DNA of 64,000 nucleotides from Lithospermum erythrorhizon (GCA_019722365.1 JADFUC010001192.1:62001-126000), one strand, 5' to 3'; shown: positions 38,290 through 51,323, counted from the first letter of the stretch. Translations and numbers: made by a program. The notes: generated by a model from the sequence alone, not told the origin.

Positions 38290-38990
38290 TCCACAAAGAA
38301 TGACACTTGTCCTCCTTTCTGCTGTTCCCCTACCCAGCATTCTTGGCAACCTTAGGTTTCCTCGAACCTTTAGCCTTACCATTGTACTTCTTCTTAAATT
38401 TTCTTTTGTTTTGGACCACCAAAATAGAAGAAGTAGGAGTCTTAGTCTTCCTTAGATTTGAAATCTCAAAGATTCGGTAGGATGATCTTATGCAATTCGC
38501 TTAGAGATAACTCAAACTTATGCATGTTAAAGTTCATCACAACCCAGAGAACTTCTCCGAGGGACTTTTACGATAACGCCTACAACCAGCCTTTTCAAAT
38601 ACCGAGCCCAAGACATTGGAGTCGCTTGACCAAGCTTCTATTATTTTAATGACAATGGGGTTCGGCAAATGGCCCATTTTCCCAGCTGCTATCAATGAGC
38701 AATGCATGCTGTCATATTTCTCATTTCTAGCTTTCTTTCGGAATAACTCAATGAATGCGCATAATGTCATACGCCACCTCGCATCGAGCTTGGAAATGCG
38801 TGTCTCCATATTGGCTAGTATGTTATTGGACATTTACATCGACTTGGGCGCTTTTTGTATATTTTCCCTATCGGTATAGCAATATTTGTCCGACGGGACC
38901 TCAGTGTTCAACACATACTGCTCTATCCTCATTATTGAAGCCAGAGACTTCCTCAAGTGCAAAATGTCGAAGTTTCTAGGTTCGTTTAGC
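38290..38990 (-). pseudogene. Copia gag remnant
   Basis: On the minus strand this reads EQYVLNTEVPSD, then ANMETRISKLDARWRM, LFRKKARNEKYDSMHC, and finally VMNFNMHKFELSLSELHKII, the conserved order of the Copia gag (UBN2) domain. A basic stretch and a damaged 'DKCHSLWNLG' where the CCHC knuckle should be follow. Several stops and frame changes interrupt it. Confidence 0.75.
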
Positions 38991-40619
38991 ATTTTTCAAT
39001 TCCCATGTTATCAAAGATGAAACGACAATGGGGCTTAGCACCCATCATGTCAAACAATTTACAAAAACAAATTCTAAAGTAATACCAATACCAAAATCTC
39101 ACAAATGTATTAGACGCATCTACTATATTGAAAAATTAAACGGCAACACCGCATACATTTCAAACGCCAACATGCTGCAGTAGGTTAACTAACCAATTAT
39201 GCATACACGACATAACTCTTTTGTGTTACTAGCATGCCTTTCGGCCAGGATGCCACCTACCGTGTGTATCACCGAGCCCACAACGTTAGTGAAAATCACC
39301 GGTTAAGTGACCAATTAGACTAACTTATTACTTGGAATGATCATCTAAAGCCCACAACGTTAGTGGAAAATCACTTCAACATAATTCATTGCCATACTCG
39401 TCACGATACCAGTACACCTACCATCAAGTGTGCCTGGTGATTGTGATAGGTTTCACAACTTTAAAATTGGTTTGATATGAGTGCTTAAATTTTATGGTGA
39501 GATTCATATTATTTGATTAATTATTTAACATGTTATATAGCACATACTCAAGTAATATGATATGACCCTAATACACATGTAGGAGATATACACATTTGTG
39601 AGATATAATATATTTAATCTCTAAACAATGCTAAATAATAAACCTGGTCAAGTAAACAATTTATCGTCATAATCTCGTATTCTTCACTTTTGAAACTTTC
39701 TCAGACCGATACGGTGGAATCATCTCTAATCTCCACGCTTGTACATCATTTACTAATCCAACTAAAGATGTTAAGACAAGCTCGCTGGTAAAGATAAAAA
39801 TAAATAACATAAAACGACTCGCCAGGTCGTGTACAATGTATAAACCTGGCTCGCATCTTATTTCAAAAATACAACTAGTCATATCAATATATCCCTTTCC
39901 ATCTGCATTTACAATATATACAAATGAAACATAAACAAATTCATTTAATATATATTAAATGGTACGGATTAAATGACTCATTAATGTCATTAAGCGAGTT
40001 TAACGCTTATTAAGTATGAAATAAATATTATTACTACATAATAAATATGTACTTAATAATATGCAAATAAATACACAATCAATTATATAATAAAATACAA
40101 TAAACACTAATTACGAGGTCGAGATAAAACTTTCAATCAATTTGAATTCCCTAATACATGATTAACAATCATATGTAAACTTTCAATTTTTGATTATACA
40201 AATAAAAATCAATCACATAAATATACAATTTAATGTGATAGGAAATTAATTCAAATTATTTCATAATTATATTCATGAAATATATAAAATTAAAATATAT
40301 TAATTAACATATACTGTGTCTACGTTATTACAATAACTATTTCATATATACAATAAAAACAATTATTAAAATAATCATTTCATATAAATATAATAAAATA
40401 AAACTAGCAAGTATTTATCTAAACATATTTATATTTTAACTAGACATTGTTACCATGATTGTATCCTCAAATAAATATATTTATAAAAGGATAAATAATG
40501 AAAGAGATTATTGAATTAAACTTATTATCATTAAAATTGATAATTACAATTATCATAGCAATCAATGAAATTAAATACACAAAAAACTCAAATTAATAAT
40601 GGATTAGAATTTTGTAACA

Positions 40620-40810
40620 ACAAACCGGCCGAAGAACGCGACGGACGATCAAGCCTCGCTCGGTTCTGTCGACACGCTACTGGACCGCCGGGTCTCCGGT
40701 CGACACCCGCCGGACCGGCTGGTCCGCCTAGAGACACATCCAATGACGTGTCGGAATGTCCTGTTTGGCCACTGACGCCTGGAGGGCCGCCGTAAGGTCG
40801 GCCCATTTGC
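40620..40810. other. GC-rich, self-complementary island inside the Copia leader
   Basis: About 190 bases of GC-rich sequence stand in an otherwise strongly AT-rich leader. Words such as 'ggaccgccgggtctccgg' and 'cgccggaccggctggtcc' can pair with one another. It could be a folded leader element of the retrotransposon or a small separate insertion. Short open frames cover it on both strands but look like composition artefacts. Confidence 0.5.
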
Positions 40811-41380
40811 CAAAAAATTCAGTTTTTTTTTGATTTAATTCAAATGTGTGTAAAAAATCGATTTGAAGGCCTTAAACATATCCAAAAATTCTGAAATTTT
40901 TACCAGATATTCCAAAAACTTTTATTAAACGTTTCCAATTAGAATTTTGTAAAAACCATTTAAAAAAAATTAATTATATGATAAATATTCCAGAAATTAC
41001 AAAATTGTTTTGGAACACTTAAACAATCCAAAAAATTATGAAATTTTTTAGCGATACTTTTGGTCCCCTCTAGAATGCAGAAGAAAATTGGTGGAATTGT
41101 TAGAATATTTTAAATACCTCAAATCCAATAAAAATATTTAGATTTTAATTAAAATATGTTTTAAAAACCCTTTCAATTCATGAAACACAAATTTAAATTC
41201 AAATCATCAAAATTAACAATATGATTAACTTGACAAGAGTATAGAATAAATATTATTTATCAATCAATTTTTCATAACATATATTCATGGTCAAGAATAT
41301 ATAATATGAAAAATCGAGTATAAATGTGTTTATATAACAAATTATATATAAATGTAATCGAAATTATACAACTTAAACAT

Positions 41381-41393
41381 GCTCATGATGCCA
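41381..41393 (-). other. Primer binding site (tRNA-iMet type)
   Basis: On the minus strand, one base inside the 5' LTR, the sequence is TGGCATCATGAGC. This matches the plant initiator-Met primer site TGGTATCAGAGC with one substitution and one inserted base. It fixes the orientation of the retrotransposon. Confidence 0.8.
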
Positions 41394-41394
41394 C

Positions 41395-42312
41395 TATTGG
41401 AAAATTATGCAACTTGTTCATAATATAAATAAACAAATGCAACCAAGATCGAATAAATGTATAATAACGAATTACGAAAACATACAATATAATCTATACA
41501 AAATTTAATAATACGGTAGAGTACTTTACAAATACAATGATGGTGGCAACTTTCTTCCTACAAATTTCCCCGAAACCCTCAAGACTTCAAGTGAAATGCC
41601 TGGGCTTAGTCCACACCAAGAGCTGCTGAGTCACGATTGATTAAGAATCTACGAGCAATTGGATAAAATTTGAGTAAAAAATTTGAGTAAAAACCCATGA
41701 GTAGAGGGAGCGGGCGGCCGATCGTTTCAGGGGAAAGATGAAATGAAATTCTTAGTTTTTTCATTTCATCTTTTCCTTTATATAGTCCTCTTGGTTTCGG
41801 GTCGAATACTAATTTCATTGAGGCCGCTAACTCATGTTGCTAATTCAACTTATTACTAAAGGAGTTTAACGTTACTAATGAAGCTTTCTCTTAAACCGCC
41901 AATTGAAATAGCAATTTAATTGATCTCGGTTTTGTCCAATTTGTATTTTTACATTAATAATGAAACTCTCGATCGGGTCTGCTGATTTTAATCAACTCCC
42001 ACTTAATAATCTCGATTTAATTCCATATACGAAGGCAACTCAACGCCATTCAGACAAGGCCATCTTCCTACCGTATATTAAGCAGATAATAATATAATTG
42101 ACCACAGATTATTATATCGGGGTTGTGCATGGGATCTATCAATTTGGCATAACCCCCGATATTATCGTGAGTTCCATTTTAGTAATTGGTAATTACTATT
42201 TATCAACACTTAGTTTGAGTAATCTCATTTAACTAAAACTAGTAAATGAATTGTTACAACAATTGTCGCAACAGACATAATTATGGAAATCAAAATGCTC
42301 CGATTTCCAACA
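41395..42312 (-). repeat. 5' LTR of the Copia element
   Basis: 918 bp, bounded by TATTGG (TGTTGG in the partner) and CCAACA, and followed at 42313 by the AGGGA target duplication. It is homologous throughout to 33679-34622 but diverged, with small deletions accounting for the length difference. Confidence 0.9.
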
Positions 42313-44703
42313 AGGGACCATACACCAATACGTCTAGTTGGCTTGTATTTCTTTCAAGCAGATGGACATTACATCGGCATTTTCCTGCAATGGATAGAAA
42401 TTATCAGATCAATTAATTAGTTAGAAAAATAGTAAATATGAAGAAATTGACAAAATAAAAAATATTTACCATCCTTATACCAATACCAAACCGATAAACG
42501 TGACGATGTTACGTTATTATTCATAGTTTTAAATCCTCATTACGCAAATTTGGGATCAAGAACAAAATGATAATAAAATTATCAGGTTTAGAAAATTGAT
42601 AAATAATTAGGCTATTTCAACATAGTTACACACTCAATTTCGAAATAAGAAAAATAATTTCATAAGAAATAACTATCATATTTAACAAATTGAGAAATAA
42701 CTATCATATTTAATAAATAATAACTATCATAATTTCATAAGAAATAAATATCATATTTAACAATAAAATAATTTCATAATATTAAACTACAATTAATCGT
42801 AATTTTATAATATATTTCTAACATAATTTCAGAATGTGAGAAATCTATCACATTCTCTATTAATACATTTCTAACATAATTTCATAATATTTCTTAATAT
42901 TTCTAACATAATTTCCTAGCATAATTTATTTCTAAAATAATTAGCATAACATAATATTTCTAACATTACTTCATAACAATGTGAGAAATCTATCACATTC
43001 TATTAATAAATTTCAACATAATTTCATAGTATTTAACACCAATTAATTTAAGAAGATTTCACGAAATTAGCACATAATCACAATTTTAATTGAAAGTTAA
43101 TACAAAATTGAACAATAATTTTACTTATCTTATTTAACATAGTTTTACTATCTTATTATAATCATAATTTGAATAATTTCATCATATTTAAACACCAATT
43201 AACACAATTGAGAAATGTTAATACAAAATTGAACAATAATTTTGAAATTATTGACATTAAGAAAAAGTTTATTTTGTAAATAAATGCTAAAAGAAAAAGC
43301 TAGGTTGTTTACTATCATGCGCTCTAACTCGTTTGCTACAAACAAAGATGGCCCGTGATTCACTTGTTACGAAACAAGCATGGCCGAAAATCGCTTATTA
43401 GAAAACAAGCATTGATTGCATTCGCTGTTTCGAGCAATAAACTACGCTGAATTCGCTAGTTTTATAACAATCACTATTTTACAAACAATGTAGAGTAATT
43501 GCTCATTACTTAATTCATTATTTAATTCATTCTTATGTAATTAATTTTTATTCATTCTTGTTACAATTAATTATTTAATCTATTTTATGTACTTAATTAT
43601 TTAATCTATCTATTCTTATGTAATTAATTTGCATATTTGTGTTTATATAAACAAACAAGCTAATAACATGCTTTAGCTAACAAACACTCACTAAATTCGC
43701 TACTTGTGTTAGAAGACTATGGTTAATTCGCTTGTTGTTTTAGTAGAATTAACAAAGTTTGCTTGTTGGCATATAAACGGTCTCGCTTGTCATTATGTGC
43801 TCGAGAGAAAATTTGCTTGTCATAAGCATTTAATTCACTCCGCTTGTTTGCTTATTAGAATCGACCGTAGTTCGATAGTATACAAAAGGGCAAAATGGTC
43901 ATTTTCTCCGCGAAGTTATCAGGTTGTGCGTATAAGGTCGCCATTTGATGTGGGAAAGCATGCTCATTAAGTTTTTTGTTCATCGACGGTTCATTAATAC
44001 TAAAAATATAAATTACCATTTTTGATATATTTTCTTTTCTTTTAGTACATTTTGTGTAATATGTACCATTTTCTCAATAAAAAATCATTAATGTCAATTA
44101 TATACATATTTCTTAACTTTTAAGTAATCGTATCAACTTGTTTAACGAATTTTGGTGATACATTTTAATTAAGTGAATAAATAATTTTGGATACATTTTT
44201 GAATTTTTTCACTTGTACCTAATCTAGAATGGTACATTTTAGTACGTACTATTTTTACATTGAAATTTCTCGTATATGGATATTAATTTTAATATTAATG
44301 AATCAGGACATTAATCTAATCAGAATCCTGCTTCTACTTGATACCATTTATGAGTTCTGCAGTTATCTTACTTGGTACTGTAACTCATAGTCTCAATCCA
44401 AGTGTGAACTGGGCAGCCCAAAAGACATAAATATAAACCAGAATTAGCCCAAAAGACATAAATGTTCTACTTCTAACCACGAAAAACTGGATAGGATTTG
44501 ATTCGAATAATCCGACTCAAAAACTCGATTTGGTGTTTCAAATCGACTCACAAATATTAATTTTATATTCGATCCATTTAGTCACATAAACTCTCGCATT
44601 TTATTTTTGGATCGAATTTACTTTTGGATCTAAGTTTTTCGGGACGAATGGAGTACAACTAGTTTCGATCGGATTCCACTTGTTCTGACTCTGATTCCTC
44701 TCC

Positions 44704-44844
44704 GGGTAACACTATACACATATCCAAATAGTGATTTTTAAGTGAAATGACTATTTTGCCCTTAATAAAACATCACAACTACTAAACTTGCAAATAGGGG
44801 GGTAAAATAGTCATTTCACCCCAACTAAGTGTATGACAGCGCAG
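44704..44844. mobile_element. 141-bp Mutator-type MITE in the promoter region of the B9 gene
   Basis: The ends are inverted: 'aagtgaaatgactattttgc' on the left against reverse-complement 'ggggtgaaatgactatttta' on the right, preceded by tatacac and catacac. A perfect 9-bp target duplication, TTCCTCTCC, flanks it (44695-44703 and 44845-44853), as expected for Mutator-like elements. It ends 66 bases before the start codon of the complex I gene at 44911. Confidence 0.85.
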
Positions 44845-44910
44845 TTCCTCTCCATAAATTAAGAAACTAATCTCTCACAAAACAAAAGTAGAAAAAGGAT
44901 TAATATCAAG

Positions 44911-47598
44911 ATGCCAATCATGGAGAAGCTTAGGATGTTTGTAGCTCAAGAGCCTGTTGTGGCTGCTTCTTGCATCATTGGAGGCATTGGTAATAACAAA
45001 CTCTTTGTAATAATTCCTTCAAATAATCTTCATATTTCTTTGCACTTATTATTTGCTGATAATAATAATAATCCAATATGGTCTTTTTTATATGGTTTCA
45101 TTGAGTTTAGGTTTTTAATCTAAGAATCTGAATTGCTGTTTATTGATATTATTTTGGAATATTTTACAACATATACTAAATTGTTTGAGTTCAATTTTTA
45201 GAAAAGTCAAACATCAAAGACTCAAAATTAGATTATTTAATGAAGGGATTGATTTATAGAGTAATTGGGTATTTTATGGCTTTAATAAAAATAGGATCTT
45301 TATACTGCAGAAACAGTATCAGATGATGCTTAGGTGTGTTTTTGTCAGATTTGTGAGTTAGTGATTTGAATGATTTTTTTAATCCAGAAGTGGTATTGAC
45401 TATTGAGTAGCAATGTAGATGAATGGAAATGTTTTTTTGGAGTGTCGATGCGTTGTTTCTGATATCGTGCACTAATCTCCGTTGCACGTTAATGTTGGTA
45501 TTGTATTGTTTTAGAATATGGGGTTTACACTTAAAAGAGTAATATTTTGTGTAATTTTATTACGTTTCTTGTAATAAGCGGTACGAATCAGAATGGATAT
45601 TCTGTATCGGGAACTATTGTACGGATTCTGTGTGTATTTCATTTCTGTTTTATACTTTGAATCTATCATAGAGATGGATTTGAGATGTGTCAGTATTTGT
45701 TGCGGCTACAATTTCAGGACTTTTTCTACCAGCAGTTGTGAGGCCTATATTGGATTCCTTTGAAACAGCTAAGCAACTTCCTCAGCCGGCTTTAAGTGAA
45801 GTAAGTTCGTGTTTGACTCTTTTTCTTTCCCCCCTTGCTGATGTCCTACTTGTGGGATTCTTTTTCTGTGTTACTGTTGCTGCTAGCTTAAATACTGAAT
45901 GATAGAAAATCAATCGTGTTTGATATTAGTGAGTGTGTGGAACTTGGATGTGGTGCGCATTATATAGATGAGTAAGCCTTCTCTATTGCAAGTTTCTTCT
46001 TGTTCATGGATTTGATGGGAGAGTGATATTTCTTACAGAAGTGTTTTGAACTCCGTAGGTACCCATACCCACACTATAAAAGTATGTTATTGGTCCATGA
46101 TCTGGTCTTTTTTGGTTCTGCAGAACTGAACATTCGTTCACTTCCTTATGAATCATTTCTGCAATCAAAATTCTCTGCTCTTACTTTGCCATCTTTGAAT
46201 TTTGAGAAAGTTTGTTCAGTTTATAGTTTTTCTCAATGAATTCTCTACATCTACAATAGAGATATTGTTGTAAACCTCTCTTGTACACCCACTCGCTCAA
46301 ACATATTATCGTTATTTTGGATTGTTTTCGTAAGTGGTCAATTCAGAAACAACCTCCTTGTTATCACAAGTCTAATGTTGTACTATTGGACCCCCCTCCC
46401 TACCCCGCTTAACAGGCAGTTGGGGCATGTTAATGTATTAGTATTATTTCATGGTTGGAAGACAAGCATGCACCGAGGATAGTACCTTGTAGCTTCATTG
46501 AGGTTACTGCTTGTCTCCATTAATGTACCGTAGGTTAGTAAGGCTGATTTTGTGCATTTTCAAACTTCTAGTAATGATGTGACAATTTTCCTTCTTTCAT
46601 TTTTAATCGGACAATCTATTAATCGAATCGTTCGAGGATTTAAAATTATATTAATTGCTTTAGAATTAGGAATTGAACTTTCAATAAGAATCCAATTTAC
46701 CCAGTGAACTTTTCACAACTTTAGCAGTTAGGAAAAATTCTTGGGATTCTTTCAATTCCTTTTGTTTGCAATACATGTCATCCTAACTACTCGGTATTAG
46801 ATTTCTTTCTCTTCTTGAATTAAATTAGTTCATTCTTTTTTACTTCTATCTATGCTGCGAGAAAGTAAATAGTAAATGCTCATCTATGCTTAGGGCTAAG
46901 AAGAAAGATTTGAATTATTTGATGTTTTTGTGTTTCTTTCATATGGATAAAATCTTCCTTCAAACAAATTTAACAATGAATATTCAGGGTTATAATAACT
47001 TATTTTCAATTTGTACCAACAATTCTTTGCTTGGGTCGTCTTTCTCATTTTGGCCCCCTACTTTCGATCTAAATATTGCAATGTTTGTACGTCATGTGTC
47101 ATTGCTTTATCGGTTTTACACCACTTTCATTTTTTAGAAGATTTATGATTACATTGGATAATGAACAACCATGGATTACGAAATGGATTATAAAAGTGGG
47201 GGAGAGTATCCTACTATCTTGTTTGCATGATTGAAGAGGTATGGAATAGCACTAGTGATTAACATGTTTTAACTATTGTGAGTGCTTTTTTCACTTCTCC
47301 CTCTAAGGTGGATGGTCGTGTGTTGTTGGATTTTATATGGTGTTGCGTCAATGTTTAGAAGTCGAATATGTTTTTTTTTTTTTGGATTGATACAATGATA
47401 TGATATCCCTACAATTGGGAGGTCTGACTGGAACCTCGTTTAAATTATTTAACTATTCTACCACTAAAACGACCTCAGGCACTCGATGAAAAATTGAATT
47501 CAGATAACCAATTCGACCATCCGTATTTCAGTAGTTCTGATGCTGTTTCTTGTGTTTTCCAGGTTGTCGCTGGTATGACTGGTAAAAAGCAAGCTTAG
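44911..47598 (+). CDS. Mitochondrial complex I B9 (NDUFA3-like) subunit
   Basis: Three exons, 44911-44989, 45718-45800 and 47563-47598, join in phase (g|ga, then phase 0) to give 65 residues: MPIMEKLRMFVAQEPVVAAS, CIIGGIGLFLPAVVRPILDS, FETAKQLPQPALSE, VVAGMTGKKQA. Donors (ggtaat, gtaagt) and acceptors (tttcag, ttccag) are standard. Residues about 15-38 form the single membrane segment expected of this accessory subunit of NADH:ubiquinone oxidoreductase in the inner mitochondrial membrane. The sequence agrees, from memory, with Arabidopsis At2g46540 (B9, about 7 kDa). There is no cleavable presequence, as for other tiny complex I subunits. A MITE lies 66 bases upstream and a SINE-like repeat sits in intron 2. 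The gene converges on the DUF688 gene. Confidence 0.85.
46336..46437 (+). repeat. SINE-like repeat, copy 2 (in intron 2 of the B9 gene)
   Basis: 'ggtcaattcagaaacaacct' is followed by 'ccttgttatcacaag', 'gacccccctccctaccccgc', 'ttaacaggcagt' and 'tggggcatgttaatgta'. This is the same block order as the copies at 45 and 60521. Confidence 0.65.
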
Positions 47599-48350
47599 CT
47601 AGAATTGTTGGGTGGAAACTGGAATCTGTCCATCTTCAAATGATCAGAGATCAAAATAATTTCCTTTAGATACTATGAGAAATTTTAAATTGTTGAATGC
47701 GACTTGTGTAATTGATTGACTTATATTTTAATCTTAAATTTAAGATGTTGTTGCTTAATTTGTCCAAAACATTGAAGACGAAAATCAAGTTCGTACCAAA
47801 TCAAGCCAATTTTGTGTTGGTCTTCCAGCAAGATATTTGCTTGCAAAGCAATGTTTTAACATTATTCTTACTGTTATGATCATTTCACCATCTGTTGTCT
47901 TTTTTACAGTGAGAGGTTCATTTGTTTGAGAGTTAATAAAGTAATGAACCTCTCACTCTAAAAAAATGTCATTTTGAAGCCATATATATACGATTAAATA
48001 ACGCTTTTTAAATACGTGACATCGAACACGTTATTAATTCATTTAAAATTATTTATCAAATTTTAAAATTTGATAATCTTGTTGGGAATTGGGATGAAGA
48101 GAGATGTTCTTTTTTTCTTTTTAACTTTTCCTATTTTCAAACGGACAAAATAGGTATGCATGAAAGTGAATAAAAGGTAAATCATAGAAGATAAAGAAAC
48201 AACACGATCAACAAATATAGATTTATAGTAGATTTTTGTTAATGTTTTCCTCGAGAAGACATTGTACATCTATGAGACTAAGACCAAGAAAAAAGTAGAG
48301 ACACCAATATATTTCATATGAAACGACCACATAGAGATGGAGATAGAAGT
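47599..48350. other. Convergent 3' regions of the B9 and DUF688 genes
   Basis: This 750-base stretch holds both 3' UTRs. No further gene is seen. A hairpin-like pair ('agtgagaggttcatttgttt' at about 47909 and 'taatgaacctctcactct' at about 47943) lies in the middle. Confidence 0.5.
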
Positions 48351-51227
48351 TTAAACAAACACATCTTTTCTTGATTTCCTACTTGTCTTCCATGGTATGG
48401 CGTGCTTGAAACCTTGGTACACAGATGCCTGCAAGAACAACAACCAATGTATGGTCAAAATTTGAAATTGGGAAATGGTCATTGATGAAATCAAGAAAGT
48501 GTTTTTGAAAGTTCGATTCCATTAAGGGGTTAGTTTAGCATAATAATTAATCAATATGAGATGAGTAATATTCTAAAAACTTCATCAAAGAATAGATAAT
48601 TAATTGAGGAAATTGATAATTCTTGGTCGTTTTACAATTTCACAAAAAGAGAGTTACAAACCCATACTACTTTGTAATTTCCTTATTGAGACCAACACAA
48701 AATTGGCTTGATTTGGTACGAACTAGATATTTGTCGAATAAAATGTATCATGTAGTACCCTTAGAATGAACCTTATTAATTAAATGAGTCGGATTTTTGT
48801 CGGTCAAACAAACCCAACAAATTGAGATATCAAGTCAGATGATTAACTTAAATTCAACTAGATAATGAGTCTGATGTGGTAACAAATTAAACTATCTATC
48901 AAGTCGAGTTATTACATTTCAACCAGGGACACAAGTAGAGTATTGGTAGGTATTCATCCTATGTAAAAAAATTGCTCAAATAATTAAGTCTTTAACTAAT
49001 TAGTAAAATGTTTCTAGTTCAAATTTTGCTACAAACATGTTCTTTGCTCTTGTTTACTTTAATTATCTCACAAATGAATATCCATATTAAATTTTTATAT
49101 TTTGAATAATAAAATAAATATCCATGATAAAATTATGGACTTGTTCATGACTTCAAAACACATAAATTGGCTCATTTAATTTCCTAACTCCAATGCTCAT
49201 TTAATTTCCAGCACTACAGGCTAGAGACCTACAAATCATCAATTTTGTACATGAAATTTTTCCACCCTCTTCATTTACCTAACCATTCAACAACTTCGTG
49301 GACTTTCTTTCAATTAGTGTACATTGTTTTCTTTAAAAGGAGTAATTAATAGTGAGTATAGTGGAGTAAATAAAATTGACTCAGTATTGTCTGTCTGTCT
49401 ACATCAACACTATTGTCTAGCCCTACTGCCCATTTAAGCCGTTAATTAATTAATCAATTTATTTATTTGTCAGACTAAATAATTCACTGTAAATGGTAAT
49501 TTTAATGCATATGATTGCTCAATAGTTACCCAATAATTGTGTGATAAAGAATAGGTGAATGGAAGCTATGCTCTACATCATAAAATGATTTGAAAGAACA
49601 CATAATTGATTTAAAACATGCCATAATCCTAGCCTAATCATCAAATTTATATTACACATAAATATTATTGCACGAATATATTTCACTTTGTTTCTTTTGA
49701 AATATTATAAGTAAAAAAACAATTTAGTATGTGGAGACGGAGGAGTCAGGAGTATATGATTTGTTGCATCAAACTTAAGTACTTATGTTATTGCAAGAAT
49801 TGTAATTTTGTGATGGAGAGAACAATAATTGTAAAATTAATGATTTTTGCAGTAATTAACCAATAGTGCCATACCTAGCTAGCAATCAAGCAATGTGGAA
49901 AAACTAAAACTAATAGGCCCTCAAACTTGCGTTGGAAAATTAATGTTACCCACTTACCCCATACAAATAAAAGTAAGAAATGACTATTTCACTACAAGAA
50001 TGCTACATGCAAGACACCAAGAAACATTGAATAACTTCAATTTGTCTTTTTTTCTTAATTTAATAAAGAAAGGATTCCTTCTATATGTGCTAGATGCACA
50101 AAATGAAGCAATTTAAGGTTAATACTTCCTCATATACTCCGTACATATTATAACTCGATTATTAATACGGAGTATTTGTTTGCATAACATAACAATTAAA
50201 TACAAAAACAAATAAGTGTATTTATTTTTGTCAGAATCAGAAAATATGCTTTAGTGATGCTTTAGGTGCTCTTGTTGTTATCATTTGAATTATATTTTCT
50301 CAAATTCACTTTTTAATTGTGGTTTGAATTCTTGAACAATGCTGATCATTAATTATTAATTATTAATTATTTTAAAAATATAAAATTTATATCATAAGAT
50401 TCATCTTTCAAAATACTTTTATAATATTAATTAATTAAATTGAAGGAAATATATCTGTAACAAATGTAACAAGTTTGGGACCAATAAAAGGGAAACAAAG
50501 TCTTTAACAATTGTAATGCTCCCACATTAGGGAGAGGGACAAGACATGATTTTTGAAAAAAACTAAAAAAACAAATTTCAAGAAGTGAAAACAACTAAAC
50601 AATGTGAAGACTTACCCAAAATTGTGGCTTAGGAGACAGGCTATGAATGCTTCCATTTCTACTACTAATTCTTGAAATATTAACATTTTTGTCACTTGTA
50701 GCCTCATCAAATTGGAACCCAGAATCAACTTCACTGCATGTAGATGGAAACACAAAGCTCCTACTGCTATTACCCACAATTTCTTTTTTCCCATTTCTAG
50801 AAGTCCTCTGTCTCCATGAAGGAAACACCAATCTCCTTCTCTTTGGTTTCTTGTTTCCAATGTCTAGACTTTCTTCATGCAAGAATCTGAATGAGGATGA
50901 AATGAACTTAGGAGTTGAAGAATTCAGAAGCTTATAAGGTCCATCTAAGACAGTGTTTGGAGATGGTGTTTTTGTGAGTCCTGGTGGTGGCTCTAAGATA
51001 TTTGAGGTAGTTGGAAGATGAGTATTAGGAGGGGGTGAAGAGGGTGGTCTTGGTTTTCCAGGTTCTTCCTCCCATGTGAATGGAATTGAAGCTGAAGTTG
51101 TGTAGAGAGGTGGTGTTGACATCCATGGATGCTCTGGTGATGGTGGAATATTGTGTAATGAGAACAGTGGAAGTGTTGGAATTGTTGAGTGCTCATCTTG
51201 CCCTGTTTGTTCTTCTTCTGATGCCAT
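48351..51227 (-). CDS. Plant DUF688 family protein
   Basis: Exon 1 (51227 to 50616, 204 codons) ends at ...PKPQFW before a GTAAGT donor. Exon 2 (48428 to 48351) follows a tcttgcag acceptor and adds ASVYQGFKHAIPW and KTSRKSRKDVFV, giving 229 residues; both junctions are phase 0. Without exon 2 the frame would end after six unrelated intron-coded residues. The protein is Pro/Ser-rich. SIPFTWEEEPGKP (about 47-59) is the hallmark N-terminal motif of this plant family and the YQGFKHAIPW tail its C-terminal one. KKPKRRR near residue 126 could be a nuclear signal. Function is unknown. The 2.2-kb intron contains no supported gene. Confidence 0.85.
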
Positions 51228-51314
51228 TACCTATCTTTGGTATGAAATTGAGTTGTAGATTTTTTGGGGTTTTGGTTCAATTTTTTATTTTGAAGGGTAG
51301 GTGAAGAGTGATGA

Positions 51315-51323
51315 CTATATATT
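51315..51323 (-). promoter_or_regulatory. Candidate TATA box of the DUF688 gene
   Basis: On the minus strand AATATATAG lies about 90 bases upstream of the ATG at 51227, a usual distance for a plant gene with a short leader. Called from position and consensus only. Confidence 0.4.

Larger units (their letters stand above)
33679..42312 (-). mobile_element. Decayed Ty1/Copia LTR retrotransposon (minus strand)
   Basis: Two LTRs (33679-34622 and 41395-42312) start with TGTTGG/TATTGG and end with CCAACA. Both sides are flanked by the 5-bp target duplication AGGGA (33674-33678 and 42313-42317). A tRNA-Met-type primer site abuts the right-hand LTR, so the element reads right to left. In that direction the order is leader, gag, integrase, reverse transcriptase, RNase H, the Copia order. 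All frames are interrupted by stops and shifts, and the LTRs differ by many substitutions and indels, so this is an old, inactive copy of about 8.6 kb. It sits inside the Mutator-like element at 32932-43942. Confidence 0.9.
32932..43942. mobile_element. Large non-autonomous Mutator-like element, copy 2, split by a Copia insertion
   Basis: The left end (tcatctgttatacacacacc) and the right end in reverse complement (ggcgaccttatacgcacaac), each followed within 40 bases by gaaattactaaaatac- or gaaaatgaccattttgcc-like sequence, pair as inverted repeats. The inner blocks match copy 1: 'aacaagcgaattatgc', 'gtggtctttattga' (33337 against 4774) and 'tataaacaaacaagctaata' (43648 against about 7300). 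The flanking 9-mers ttttgatac and atttgatgt agree at 6 of 9. Removing the Copia element (33679-42312) leaves about 2.4 kb, similar in scale to copy 1. No transposase is seen. Confidence 0.5.

Noticed and set aside
40565..40806. Overlapping Pro/Gly-rich open frames on both strands
   Set aside because: They arise from the GC-rich palindromic island in the Copia leader; no gag-like motif is present there.
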